NCBI GenBank assembly: GCA_963704565.1
Contig: OY969917.1
Coordinates: 3,782,001 to 3,846,000 of the forward strand
Source of the DNA: Rhodoblastus sp963704565
GTDB taxonomy: Bacteria; Pseudomonadota; Alphaproteobacteria; Rhizobiales; Beijerinckiaceae
Direction: 5' to 3'
DNA length: 64,000 bases
The notes beneath the pieces are model-generated. The model saw nothing but the letters and a program-made list of their open reading frames with translations. It made no database searches and was not told where the DNA came from. Below are positions 8,065-16,227 of this stretch, piece after piece. Position numbers and translations under genes: made by a program. Position 1 is the first letter of the stretch. Every line of letters starts with the position of its first letter.

Positions 8065-9528
8065 TCAGGCTGTCAGCGCGATTTCGGCTCCGCCGAATCT
8101 CTCGCGATAGGCTTCCGCCAGCGAGGTCTCGATATATTCGAAGGCCCATTTGTCGCTGGCCTCGACGCCGGCGGCCTTCAGCATGTCCTTGGGACAATCG
8201 CCGATCTTGGCGCAGAGCACGAAGGAGACGCCTTCCAGCGCCGCGATCACGCCGTCCAGCGTCGCGTCCTCGCCGAAGCCGCCGAGGCAATATTGCTCGA
8301 CCTTGCGATGACCGACGAAGGCGATGCCCTTGGCGCCGACTTCGTAAACCTGGAACTCCTTGGCGTGGCCGAAATGCTCGTTGACGCGGCCGCCGCCCTT
8401 GGTCGCCACCGCGAAGAGCAGGCTCTGGTCCGCCGACGCCTTGACCTCTTGGATCGCGGCGGTTTTGGCCGCGACATGGTCGCCGCGCTCCTTCGCCACC
8501 ACTTCGCGATAGGCCTCGCGCTTGGCGGGGTCGTAGGCGACCTCCTCCGGCAGCAGGTCGAGGTTGAATTCCTGGCCGCGATCCTCGCCGAGCAGGCCGA
8601 CCGCGTCGGCGCGGCACTGGCGGCAATGGCGCATCAGCTTGGCGCCCCCTTCGAGCTTGTCTTGCAGCGCCTTCAGCTCTTTTGCCGTCGGGCCGCGCTG
8701 GCCGGTCAGGCCGTAATGCGTGCCATGGGCGGGGTCGGAAATCAGCGGCATGACATTATGCAGGAAGGCGCCGCGCGCCTTCACCCATTTGTTCACTTCG
8801 ATCAGATGCTGGTCATTGATTCCGGGGATCATGACGGAATTGATTTTCGTAAGGATTCCTCGCGCGGAAAGCATTTCCAGGCCGAGCATCTGGCGCTCGT
8901 GCAGGATTTGCGAGGCCTCGACGCCGAACCAGCGTTTGTTCTTGTAGTAAATCCACGGATAGATTTTTGCGCCGATCTCGGGATCGACCATGTTGATGGT
9001 GATCGTCACATGGTCGACATTCATCGCCGCCAGTTCGTCGATATGGTCCGGCAAAGCGAGGCCGTTGGTCGAGATGCACAGCTTGATGTCGGGAATGTCC
9101 TTGACGATTTCGGTGAAGGTCGCCCTGGACTTGCGCCAGTCGTAGCAGGCGTCGCCCGGCCCGGCGATGCCGAGCACGGAAAGCTGCGGCACCTCGTTGG
9201 CGACGGCGACCACCTTGCGCCGCGCCTGTTCGGGCGTCAGCTTTTCCGAAACGACGCCGGGACGGCTCTCGTTGGCGCAATCATATTTGCGATTGCAGTA
9301 ATTGCACTGGATGTTGCAGGCCGGCGCGACGGCTACATGCATGCGCGCGAAATAATGATGCGCCTCTTCCGAATAGCACGGATGGTCCTTGATCTTCTCC
9401 CAGACCTCGGCGGCCATGTCGGACGGCTTGTCCGAGGAGCCGCATGAGGACGAGGAACAGCCGCTGTCCGAGAGCTTGGCGCGCATCGCTTCAAGGTCGA
9501 TGGGCTGCAATTGGTCGAGAGAAAGCAT
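8065..9528 (-). CDS. nifB: NifB, FeMo-cofactor biosynthesis radical SAM protein
   Basis: The 487-aa enzyme makes NifB-co, the 8Fe-9S-C precursor of the nitrogenase cofactor, from [4Fe-4S] units and SAM. Residues 71-78 are CNIQCNYC, the CxxxCxxC radical SAM motif, followed by NRKYDC. The catalytic half ends in HCRQCRADAVG. The C-terminal part, from about residue 365, is a NifX/NafY-like dinitrogenase Fe-Mo cofactor binding domain (FAVATKGGGRVNEHFGHA), giving the long NifB form. The start is ATG 9528, since GGAGG sits just upstream; the longer frame to 9597 would run through the promoter. It is first gene of the operon to the SIR2-like gene. A sigma-54 promoter and NifA site precede it. Confidence 0.97.
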   Translation of the reverse strand: MLSLDQLQPIDLEAMRAKLSDSGCSSSSCGSSDKPSDMAAEVWEKIKDHPCYSEEAHHYFARMHVAVAPACNIQCNYCNRKYDCANESRPGVVSEKLTPEQARRKVVAVANEVPQLSVLGIAGPGDACYDWRKSRATFTEIVKDIPDIKLCISTNGLALPDHIDELAAMNVDHVTITINMVDPEIGAKIYPWIYYKNKRWFGVEASQILHERQMLGLEMLSARGILTKINSVMIPGINDQHLIEVNKWVKARGAFLHNVMPLISDPAHGTHYGLTGQRGPTAKELKALQDKLEGGAKLMRHCRQCRADAVGLLGEDRGQEFNLDLLPEEVAYDPAKREAYREVVAKERGDHVAAKTAAIQEVKASADQSLLFAVATKGGGRVNEHFGHAKEFQVYEVGAKGIAFVGHRKVEQYCLGGFGEDATLDGVIAALEGVSFVLCAKIGDCPKDMLKAAGVEASDKWAFEYIETSLAEAYRERFGGAEIALTA

Positions 9529-9560
9529 GGTCGCCTCCGTGGAAGTCTGAAGAGGCGTTC

Positions 9561-9575
9561 GCAAGCGCCGTGCCA
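9561..9575 (-). promoter_or_regulatory. Sigma-54 (-24/-12) promoter of the nifB operon
   Basis: On the minus strand the sequence reads TGGCACGGCGCTTGC, a perfect TGGCAC-N5-TTGC match. It lies 33 bp upstream of the nifB ATG, correctly oriented. Confidence 0.93.
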
Positions 9576-9636
9576 GCGGCGGATCCTTGCAATGCAAGGG
9601 TTTCGGCGAGGGCGCCGCAAAACGGAAGGCGATGCG

Positions 9637-9652
9637 TGTCGCGGTTGCGACA
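9637..9652 (-). promoter_or_regulatory. NifA upstream activator sequence for nifB
   Basis: TGTCGCGGTTGCGACA fits TGT-N10-ACA exactly and is itself nearly palindromic. It is about 62 bp upstream of the -24 element, a workable distance for NifA activation through DNA looping. Confidence 0.85.
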
Positions 9653-9701
9653 TCGTTTGTCGCGATCGGCGCGCCGCCCAGGGACCGCGCGTCACAGACT
9701 C

Positions 9702-9826
9702 ATACGGTTTCCGCAAGATTGCTTCGCAATCCGCGGAAACGCCATGGCGCGAAAATCCTCTATGTCGCGGGCGGATTTTCGCGCCAGCGGAATACCAATT
9801 CCGAATGATTCATTCGGAATTGGTAT
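9702..9826 (+). repeat. 125-bp triple-hairpin repeat, copy 1
   Basis: The repeat has three successive stem-loops: TTTCCGC...GCGGAAA with an inner ATTGC/GCAAT stem, GGCGCGAAAATC...GATTTTCGCGCC, and ATACCAATTCCGAATG...CATTCGGAATTGGTAT. Other copies are at 17835-17959 and 50702-50826, all 125 bp. This copy ends on the first base of the nifA stop codon, so it sits exactly between nifA and the nifB control region and may stop nifA transcripts. Confidence 0.9.
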
Positions 9827-11566
9827 CAGAGCTGCTTGATGTCGATATCCTGCTTGCGCAGGGCGTAACCGATCTGGCGCGGGGTAAGGCCGAGCAGGCG
9901 GGCGGCCTTGGCCTGCACCCAGCCGGTCTTCTCCATCGCCTCGATCAGGATTTCGCGCTCCGATTTCACCGGCTTGCCGACCGGGCAGCCGTCGGGCGCC
10001 GGACAAGCGGCCGGCGCCGCCGATTGGGGGACATAGATCGGCAGTTCGTCCGCCGGCGCCGGATGCGGCCGCGCGAGCGGCGCGGCGGCGACGGGCGCGG
10101 CGTGGCCTTTCCACAAAGTCGCCGACAGGCAGGAGCCCTGGGCGCAGGAGAGGTCGCCGGGCTGGATTTCCGATCCCGCCGCCAAAGCGGCGGTGCGGCG
10201 CACGCAATTCTCCAGCTCGCGCACATTGCCGGGGAAGGCGCATTGGCCGAGCAGATCCAGCATCTTGGCGGAAAAAGACATTTGCCGGCCGTTCTCCTGC
10301 GAGAACTGCTCAAGGAACCGTCGCGCCAGGATTGCAATGTCGCCCGGCCTTTCCCGCAAGGGAGGCGCGAGCAGGGTCACGACATTGATGCGGTAATAGA
10401 GGTCGGCGCGGAAGGCGCCGTTCGCCACCGCCTGTTCGAGATTGCGGTTGGTGGCGCAAACGATGCGCACATCGACCTTGATCGTCTTGGCGCCGCCGAC
10501 GCGCTCCAGTTCGCCCTCCTGCAGCACGCGCAGAAGTTTGGCCTGGAAGGAGGCGGAGATCTCGCCGATTTCGTCGAGAAAGAGCGTGCCGCCATTGGCC
10601 AGTTCGAAACGGCCGATGCGCTGGCCCACGGCGCCGGTGAAGGAGCCTTTTTCATGGCCGAACAATTCCAATTCGATCAGGCTTTCCGGCAAAGCGGCGC
10701 AATTGACCTTGACGAAGGGCCCCTTGCGGCGCGGCGAATGGTCGTGGATGGCGCGGGCGATCAATTCCTTGCCGGTGCCCGTCTCGCCCCGGATCAGGAC
10801 GGTGGCGTTGGAGCGGGCCGCCGCCTCGACGCGGCCCATCAGCACCTGCATCAGCGGGCTTTCGCCAAGAATCGCGTCGGTTTTCGCGCGCGGGCGGCGC
10901 GGCGCGGCGGGCGCGCTATCGCTCCGGGCTTCCGACAGCGCCTTTTGCAGCCGATGCTGTTCGCCGATCAGCCGGTCGCGGTCGCGCGCCACCAATTCGT
11001 GCATGCGCATCGCCTGTCCCACCAGATTGGCCACCATGGTCAACAGGCGCACGTCGTCCTCGAGGCGGAAATTGAAAGTCCCGGTCCATTCGCGATCGAC
11101 CGTAAGCGTGCCGCGCGCATGGCCGTCCACCTTGATCGGCACGCCGATGAAGCTGACAATCGTCATCGGCGGCAGCATGTAGCGATAGGCCGAGCCGGTG
11201 AAATAGGGATGGGCGGCGATATTCTCGATCACCAGCGGCATGCCGGTGGCGACGATATGGTCGACGACTTTTTGCGGCAGCAGGGATTTCGGGTTCTCTT
11301 TGGAACCCGCTTGGGGCCCCTCCTTGTCGTCCTCCCGGGCTGTCGCGCCGGTCGAGGCGGCGATTTCCGGCTCGCCCTGCGAGTTCGAGCGCCAGAATCG
11401 ATCCGCGCCGCATCTGCATGAACGAGGAGAGCACGCCGATCACCGCGCCGAGCGAGCGCTCCAGCGGCTGCGGCCCGGTGAGGATTTTAGAAATCTCGTA
11501 GATCCCGGCCAAGGCTATGTCCTTGTATGCCGGGGAATGGACGACGCGTTTCTGCGAATGGGTCAT
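9826..11566 (-). CDS. nifA: NifA, nif-specific sigma-54 activator, with apparent frameshift
   Basis: The full product would be about 580 aa: an N-terminal GAF domain starting MTHSQKRVVHSPAYKDIALA, an AAA+ domain with Walker A GETGTGKE, the sigma-54 contact loop GSFTGA and Walker B LFLDEIGE, and a C-terminal Fis-type HTH (GWVQAKAARLLGLTPRQIGY). The linker carries Cys spaced C-x11-C-x19-C-x4-C, the hallmark of oxygen-sensitive alphaproteobacterial NifA. The frame breaks near 11375-11377. There an extra base in a CCC run (GGG on the coding strand) separates ...ILALELAG from EPEIAASTGA; removing one base rejoins them. This is either a sequencing error or an inactivating mutation in the GAF domain. 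The start at 11566 has AGGAG upstream. Confidence 0.93.
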
Positions 11567-11860
11567 GGCGGCTCCTTCTCGCTACGCGCGAGATCGCCCT
11601 CGACTGGTTGCGGCTGGCTTCAGCCGGCTTGCGCCTTTCCTCGTGACCGCTGGTTGGACGCGGTCCATAAAAAGGAGGCCCGAAGGGCTGCTCCCGAGGG
11701 CGTTTATCGCCGCCATCTGATTGGGAATCAATGTACAATGTCGGACATGCGACGTAAACTTCAACAATTGGGCAGATCGCTCAAAGAATGGCGTTTTCAG
11801 TCTGTGCGTTTTGGGGAGCGCACAAAAATCAATCATTCGATTCTATAAGTTTGTGCCGTT
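11567..11860. other. nifA upstream region
   Basis: No gene is seen between nifA and modD. The region includes the TGT-N10-ACA site at 11732-11747. I found no good sigma-54 promoter for nifA here, so nifA may use another type of promoter. Confidence 0.5.
11732..11747 (-). promoter_or_regulatory. Candidate NifA-type site upstream of nifA
   Basis: TGTACAATGTCGGACA matches TGT-N10-ACA. It is about 165 bp upstream of the nifA start. It might serve autoregulation of nifA, but without an accompanying -24/-12 element a chance match is possible. Confidence 0.4.
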
Positions 11861-12700
11861 TTACTCGGATGAGAGGCGCGTAAGCACAACCTGAACATCG
11901 CGTGGCGGAGCGAAATAGGGCGCGGAGGTCACGAGGATTTGGGCGCCGGCGCGCGAAAAAGCGGCGGCGTTGGCGGCGGCGATCCCGCCCGCGGCGGCGA
12001 GGCGCGGCGGCTTCGGCAAAGCGCGCAGAGCTTCGGCGAGGCGGGCGATCTCCTCGGGCGCGAATTTTTCCGCCTGGATCACGTCGAAGCCGGCAAAAGC
12101 GGCGGCGATTCCGTCGTCGAGAGTCTTGACCTCGATCGCCAGCATCTTTTCCGGCGCCGCCCGGCGCAGGCGGGCCGCCATTTCCGCCAGCGTCTCGCCT
12201 TCGAGAAAGGCGCGATGTTCGGGAAAAACCAGAATCGTCTCGGACAGGCCAAGCCGGTGCATGGTCGCGCCGCCGGCGCGCACGGCGGCGACGGCGAAAG
12301 CTTTGGCGCCGGAGCTGTTCTTGCGCGTGCAGGCGACCACCGCGCCCGGCGCGGCCTCGACAATTTCCCTGGCGCAGGTCGCGACGCCGGACCAGATTTC
12401 GATCAGGGTCTGGGCGACTTTCCAGCCGCGCAACAGGCTGGCGGCCGGCCCCCGCGCCGAAAGAATCCGCGCGCCGGGCGCAAGAACGGCGCCCGAGGCG
12501 ACCGCGATTTCGACGGTCGCGCCCGCCAGCTCCAACAGGCAGGCGGCTTCCTCGACCAAAGCGGCGACCATCGCCGCGCGGGCCTCGAAACGCATCAAGC
12601 CGGGACAGGTCAAACTCAGCGCCTCGGTGGTCAGATCGCCATAGGGCGCGTCCTCGAACAGAAGCGCCTCCAGGGCGGCGCGGGGAAGGCAGAGCGACAT
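11861..12700 (-). CDS. modD: ModD-like pyrophosphorylase
   Basis: The 279-aa protein belongs to the quinolinate phosphoribosyltransferase (NadC) fold. It shows the N-terminal EDAPYGDLTTE, RGWKVAQTLIEIWSGVAT, the phosphate-binding CTRKNSSGAKAFAV (in NadC, TRKTTPGLR), EVKTLDDG and the late AAGGIAAANAA. This variant, ModD, is encoded near molybdate-transport and alternative nitrogenase genes in purple bacteria, and its true substrate is not established. The start ATG 12700 is preceded by GGAG. It lies 18 bp downstream of the YqeB-like gene, probably in one operon, which ties it to molybdenum metabolism next to nif. Confidence 0.85.
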   Translation of the reverse strand: MSLCLPRAALEALLFEDAPYGDLTTEALSLTCPGLMRFEARAAMVAALVEEAACLLELAGATVEIAVASGAVLAPGARILSARGPAASLLRGWKVAQTLIEIWSGVATCAREIVEAAPGAVVACTRKNSSGAKAFAVAAVRAGGATMHRLGLSETILVFPEHRAFLEGETLAEMAARLRRAAPEKMLAIEVKTLDDGIAAAFAGFDVIQAEKFAPEEIARLAEALRALPKPPRLAAAGGIAAANAAAFSRAGAQILVTSAPYFAPPRDVQVVLTRLSSE

Positions 12701-12718
12701 GGCGGCTCCAGCGCGATA

Positions 12719-13585
12719 TCAGGTTTCGACGGTCTGACGCGCGCCGGCGCGGTTTTGGACCGCCCTGGCCTTGACGGCGAGACGCACGGCCTCGGCGATC
12801 ATCCGGCCGCGCGCGTCGACCCCCGTCCATTGCGCCCGCCGGCCGCGTCCGTCAACCTCCAGCAGCTTGACGCCGGCCGGGATCGTCGTTGCGTCGCGCG
12901 CCAGGCCGCGCAGGATTCCATCCATCGGCGCGCGCACCGGCGCGCCGTCGAGATGGCCGACGACATAGCCGCGAAAGGCGCGCATGCCGATATCGAGCGG
13001 CGTGCGCCAGACTCCCGCGCGGTTCGTATAGACGAAGCGCTCGCCGCCGACTCCGCCCAGCAATCGGGGCTTTCCGTCGGCCGCGCAGGTTTCGCCGGAT
13101 TCGACCAGGCCGCCAGTCCGGTCCGGCCGGGTCTCGACCGCTATGTCGCAATTCTCGCCGACGATGAAATTCGGGCCGAGGCCAATGGCCAGCCGCACGT
13201 AATGCCGGCAATCCGGCGTGACGCGGTTTTTCTGCATGCGCGCGTCGACCAGCACGTCGATCGGCCGCAGGGCGAGCAGATCGGACAAGTGCATTGTCGT
13301 CACCGCGACGCATTTGTCGCGCATCGACGCGGACGCCAGCTCAACGACCGTATCGACCCGAACGCCGTCGACGCCATCGACCCGCGCCCGGTCGCCATAG
13401 AGCGCGTCATGGAAGGCCATGCCGCGCCGGATCGTCGGCGGAAAGGGATCATGGCTCATCGCCACCGCATAACGGGCGCGCGCCAGCCGCGCGGCGACTG
13501 CGGAGGCGATCTCGTTGGTTCCGAGCACCACCGCGAATTTGCGCGCCGTCGGCGCGTAGAGCGCCCGAAAATCCACTTGATCCAT
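12719..13585 (-). CDS. YqeB-like molybdenum-hydroxylase accessory protein
   Basis: The 288-aa protein starts MDQVDFRALYAPTARKF (ATG 13585, AGGAGG upstream). It contains VVLGTNEIASAVAARLARA as a Rossmann-like dinucleotide loop, then VLVDARMQKN, LGPNFIVGENCDIAVETRP and APMDGILRGL. This pattern fits the EF2563/YqeB family (selenium-dependent molybdenum hydroxylase system protein, related to XdhC). The family is thought to act in maturation of molybdenum enzymes. Position between modD and an esterase suggests a small molybdenum-related operon. Confidence 0.75.
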   Translation of the reverse strand: MDQVDFRALYAPTARKFAVVLGTNEIASAVAARLARARYAVAMSHDPFPPTIRRGMAFHDALYGDRARVDGVDGVRVDTVVELASASMRDKCVAVTTMHLSDLLALRPIDVLVDARMQKNRVTPDCRHYVRLAIGLGPNFIVGENCDIAVETRPDRTGGLVESGETCAADGKPRLLGGVGGERFVYTNRAGVWRTPLDIGMRAFRGYVVGHLDGAPVRAPMDGILRGLARDATTIPAGVKLLEVDGRGRRAQWTGVDARGRMIAEAVRLAVKARAVQNRAGARQTVET

Positions 13586-13635
13586 CGCCGGCTCCTCCTG
13601 GCCGGCCTGGTTCAAGCAAATGTCGGGCCGGAAGA

Positions 13636-14247
13636 TCAGGCGGCGCCGGCGCCCAGACATAGGGCCAGAAAGGCGCCCGCCAATGCCGCGCCCTCTTGCG
13701 TCACTTGATGGTTGACGCCGGGGAGAATTCTGACCTGCGTCCTGACGCCCAGCTCTTTCAGGGTCGCGGCGGCGTCGCGGCTTTCCTGGCAGGGAATGGC
13801 CCTGTCGTCCTCGCCGTGAATCAGCAGAACGGCGGCGCCGGGCGGCGGCGCCAGCGGCGGCGGCGACGCCAGCCGGCCGGAAAAGGCGACGACGCAGGCG
13901 ACCGGCCAGCGGCCCGAAGCCAGCGCGTCGAGCGCCATCATCGCGCCTTGCGAAAAGCCGACGAGCGCGACGCGGCCGAGATCGGCGCTCAGGCCGTGGG
14001 CGGCGACGATCTCCGCCATCAGCGCGTCGAAGGCCGGGCGCGCCGCGGCGAGGCGCCCGGGCCGGCTTTCTTGGGTGACGCCTTCGAGGTTGAACCATTG
14101 CCGCCCGCCGCGGACGGCGGCGAAAGGCGCGTCGGGCGCCGCAAAAGCGGTTCGCGGCAGGAGCGCGCGCCAGCCGTCGCCCAGCGGCGCGAGCTGGCTC
14201 CCGGCGGCGTTGACGCCGTGCAGAAAAATCACCAGTGAGGAATCCAT
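13636..14247 (-). CDS. Phospholipase/carboxylesterase family alpha/beta hydrolase
   Basis: The 203-aa product has an N-terminal IFLHGVNAAGSQL, the nucleophile elbow GFSQGAMMALD (Ser), HGEDDRAIP (Asp) and GVNHQVTQEG (His), a complete catalytic triad of the Abhydrolase_2 (carboxylesterase/thioesterase) family. The start ATG 14247 was chosen because the homologous core begins right after it. It is the first gene of the leftward esterase-yqeB-modD unit, with 50 bp to the next gene. Substrate unknown. Confidence 0.85.
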   Translation of the reverse strand: MDSSLVIFLHGVNAAGSQLAPLGDGWRALLPRTAFAAPDAPFAAVRGGRQWFNLEGVTQESRPGRLAAARPAFDALMAEIVAAHGLSADLGRVALVGFSQGAMMALDALASGRWPVACVVAFSGRLASPPPLAPPPGAAVLLIHGEDDRAIPCQESRDAAATLKELGVRTQVRILPGVNHQVTQEGAALAGAFLALCLGAGAA

Positions 14248-14477
14248 GGCGCGCCCCAGCGTCAAATCGCGGTGGTCGAAAGGATCGATCGGATCGTGCG
14301 GCCAGTCAATCGGACGACACGCACGAAGCGGACATTCCAGCCAACCGCGCATATCAACCTGCAATCGTCGCAGCCAGTCGTCTGGACCCCGTTGAGACGA
14401 AGGACAAACATTCGCGATAGCGTCACCTTTGGTGTAAATATTGCGCAACAAACCTTTGGAGCATCGCTGGACCGACG
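14248..14477. other. Divergent intergenic region esterase / ABC permease
   Basis: This 230-bp stretch separates the leftward esterase-modD unit from the rightward ABC transporter. It probably contains both promoters, but none can be assigned with confidence. Confidence 0.4.
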
Positions 14478-16217
14478 ATGAGTCTCGACCTTTCACATAC
14501 GCTCGTCCGTTCCGGAAAGCTCACGGCGCCCAATCGCTGGGATTTGGTGGCCTTCCCTTTGATCTTCGTCGTGTTCGTGCTGCTGGCCCATGCGGCGAAG
14601 GGAACTTTTGCGCCGCTGGAGACGATGCAGGCGACGCCGATCTCCCTCGATCCGACGTTTTTGCCTGGCTACGCCCTGCGCACGGTGCTCCGCATGCTCG
14701 CGGCTTTGGCGGCCTCACTGCTTTTCACCCTGACCTACGGAACATTGGCGGCGAAAAGCAAGCGAGCCGAACTCATCCTCATTCCAATTCTCGACGTGCT
14801 GCAATCGGTGCCGATACTCGGCTATATTTCCTTCACCGTCGTATTCTTCATGAATTTGTTTCCGGGCAGCACGCTCGGCGCGGAATTTGCCTCGATCTTC
14901 GCCGTCTTCACCAGCCAAGCCTGGAACATGGCCTTCAGCTTCTACCAATCGCTGCGCACCATTCCGCATGATCTCGATGAGGCGAGCCGGGCGTTCCGCT
15001 TCTCCTCCTGGCAACGCTTCTGGCGTCTCGAAGCGCCCTTCGCCGTGCCGGGCCTGGTGTGGAACATGATGATGAGCATGTCCGGCGGTTGGTTCTTCGT
15101 CGTCGCCTCCGAGGCGATCAGCGTCGGCGACAAGCAGATCACCTTGCCCGGCATCGGCTCCTATGTGGCGCTGGCGATCGAGCAAAAGGATCTCGGCGCG
15201 ATCGGCTGGGCTTTGGCGGCGATGACCCTCGTCATCCTGTTTTATGATCAACTGATGTTCCGGCCTCTGGTCGTCTGGGCCGACCATTTCCGTTTCGAGC
15301 AATCCGCCGCGCAAACCACGCCGCATTCCTGGTTCCTGACTGTCTTGCAGCGGACCCAATTGCTGCATCGGGCCGCCCGGCCGTTGAGTTTCGCCATGCG
15401 GCGCACTTTGCGCGCCCCTATCCTCAACGCCAATATTCCCGGCCCGATCGGGGCGGAGACGTCCCCGCGGGGGCGCATTTTCGACGTTCTCTGGTATGTC
15501 GTCGTGGTTTTGATGGCTTTGGGCGCGACCGCCATGATCGTTCGCTACGTCGCCACTGCATTGGGCTGGGCCGACGTCCTCACCGTGTTCCAGCTTGGCT
15601 TCTATACCTTGCTGCGCGTCGCCGTGATGATTGTCTTGAGCTCGCTGATCTGGGTTCCGATCGGCGTGATGATCGGCCTCAGGCCGCGTTTGGCCGAAAA
15701 GGTTCAGCCGCTGGCGCAGTTTCTCGCCGCCTTCCCGGCCAATCTGCTGTTTCCCTTTTTTGTCATCACCATCGTCCGTTTCGATCTGAACCCGAATGTC
15801 TGGCTGAGCCTTTTGATGATCATCGGCACGCAATGGTACATCTTGTTCAACGTCATCGCCGGAGCGACGGCCTATCCGACCGATTTTCTGGAAGCCGCCG
15901 ATAATTTCCAGATCCACGGCTGGCAATGGTGGCGAAAAGTCATTTTGCCGGGAATTTTCCCCTATTTCGTCACCGGCGCCCTGACCGCGTCCGGCGGCGC
16001 ATGGAACGCCAGCATTGTCGCGGAATCGGTGTCCTGGGGAAAAACCCATCTCACCGCGCAAGGGCTGGGCGGCTATATCGCCGAACAGACGATGGCGGCC
16101 GATTATCCGCGCATCGTGCTTGGGATCGCCGTCATGTCGCTTTACGTTATTTTCTTTAACCGCGTTCTCTGGCGTCGGCTCTACGCTTACGGCGAGCGTC
16201 GACTGCGGCTGGATTAA
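14478..16217 (+). CDS. NitT/TauT-type ABC transporter permease, two fused permease domains
   Basis: The 579-aa inner-membrane protein has two BPD_transp_1 domains in tandem, each with about six helices and an EAA loop: EASRAFRFSSWQRFWRLEAP near residue 170 and EAADNFQIHGWQWWRKVILP near residue 475. Each loop docks on the ATPase encoded 10 bp downstream. A single fused permease replaces the usual homodimer. No periplasmic binding protein gene is adjacent. Related transporters serve nitrate, sulfonates, taurine or similar anions; the substrate here is unknown. The context next to molybdenum genes makes an oxyanion plausible (inference). Confidence 0.9.
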   Translation: MSLDLSHTLVRSGKLTAPNRWDLVAFPLIFVVFVLLAHAAKGTFAPLETMQATPISLDPTFLPGYALRTVLRMLAALAASLLFTLTYGTLAAKSKRAELILIPILDVLQSVPILGYISFTVVFFMNLFPGSTLGAEFASIFAVFTSQAWNMAFSFYQSLRTIPHDLDEASRAFRFSSWQRFWRLEAPFAVPGLVWNMMMSMSGGWFFVVASEAISVGDKQITLPGIGSYVALAIEQKDLGAIGWALAAMTLVILFYDQLMFRPLVVWADHFRFEQSAAQTTPHSWFLTVLQRTQLLHRAARPLSFAMRRTLRAPILNANIPGPIGAETSPRGRIFDVLWYVVVVLMALGATAMIVRYVATALGWADVLTVFQLGFYTLLRVAVMIVLSSLIWVPIGVMIGLRPRLAEKVQPLAQFLAAFPANLLFPFFVITIVRFDLNPNVWLSLLMIIGTQWYILFNVIAGATAYPTDFLEAADNFQIHGWQWWRKVILPGIFPYFVTGALTASGGAWNASIVAESVSWGKTHLTAQGLGGYIAEQTMAADYPRIVLGIAVMSLYVIFFNRVLWRRLYAYGERRLRLD

Positions 16218-16227
16218 GAGGCAAAAA

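Noticed and set aside
8005..9447. Plus-strand 480-aa frame opposite nifB
   Set aside because: Antisense shadow; nifB and fdxN on the minus strand have complete motifs and the sigma-54 promoter.
11715..11735. FNR/FixK-like box (CTGAT...ATCAA) upstream of nifA
   Set aside because: The spacer is 5 bp rather than 4, so it does not fit the consensus TTGAT-N4-ATCAA.
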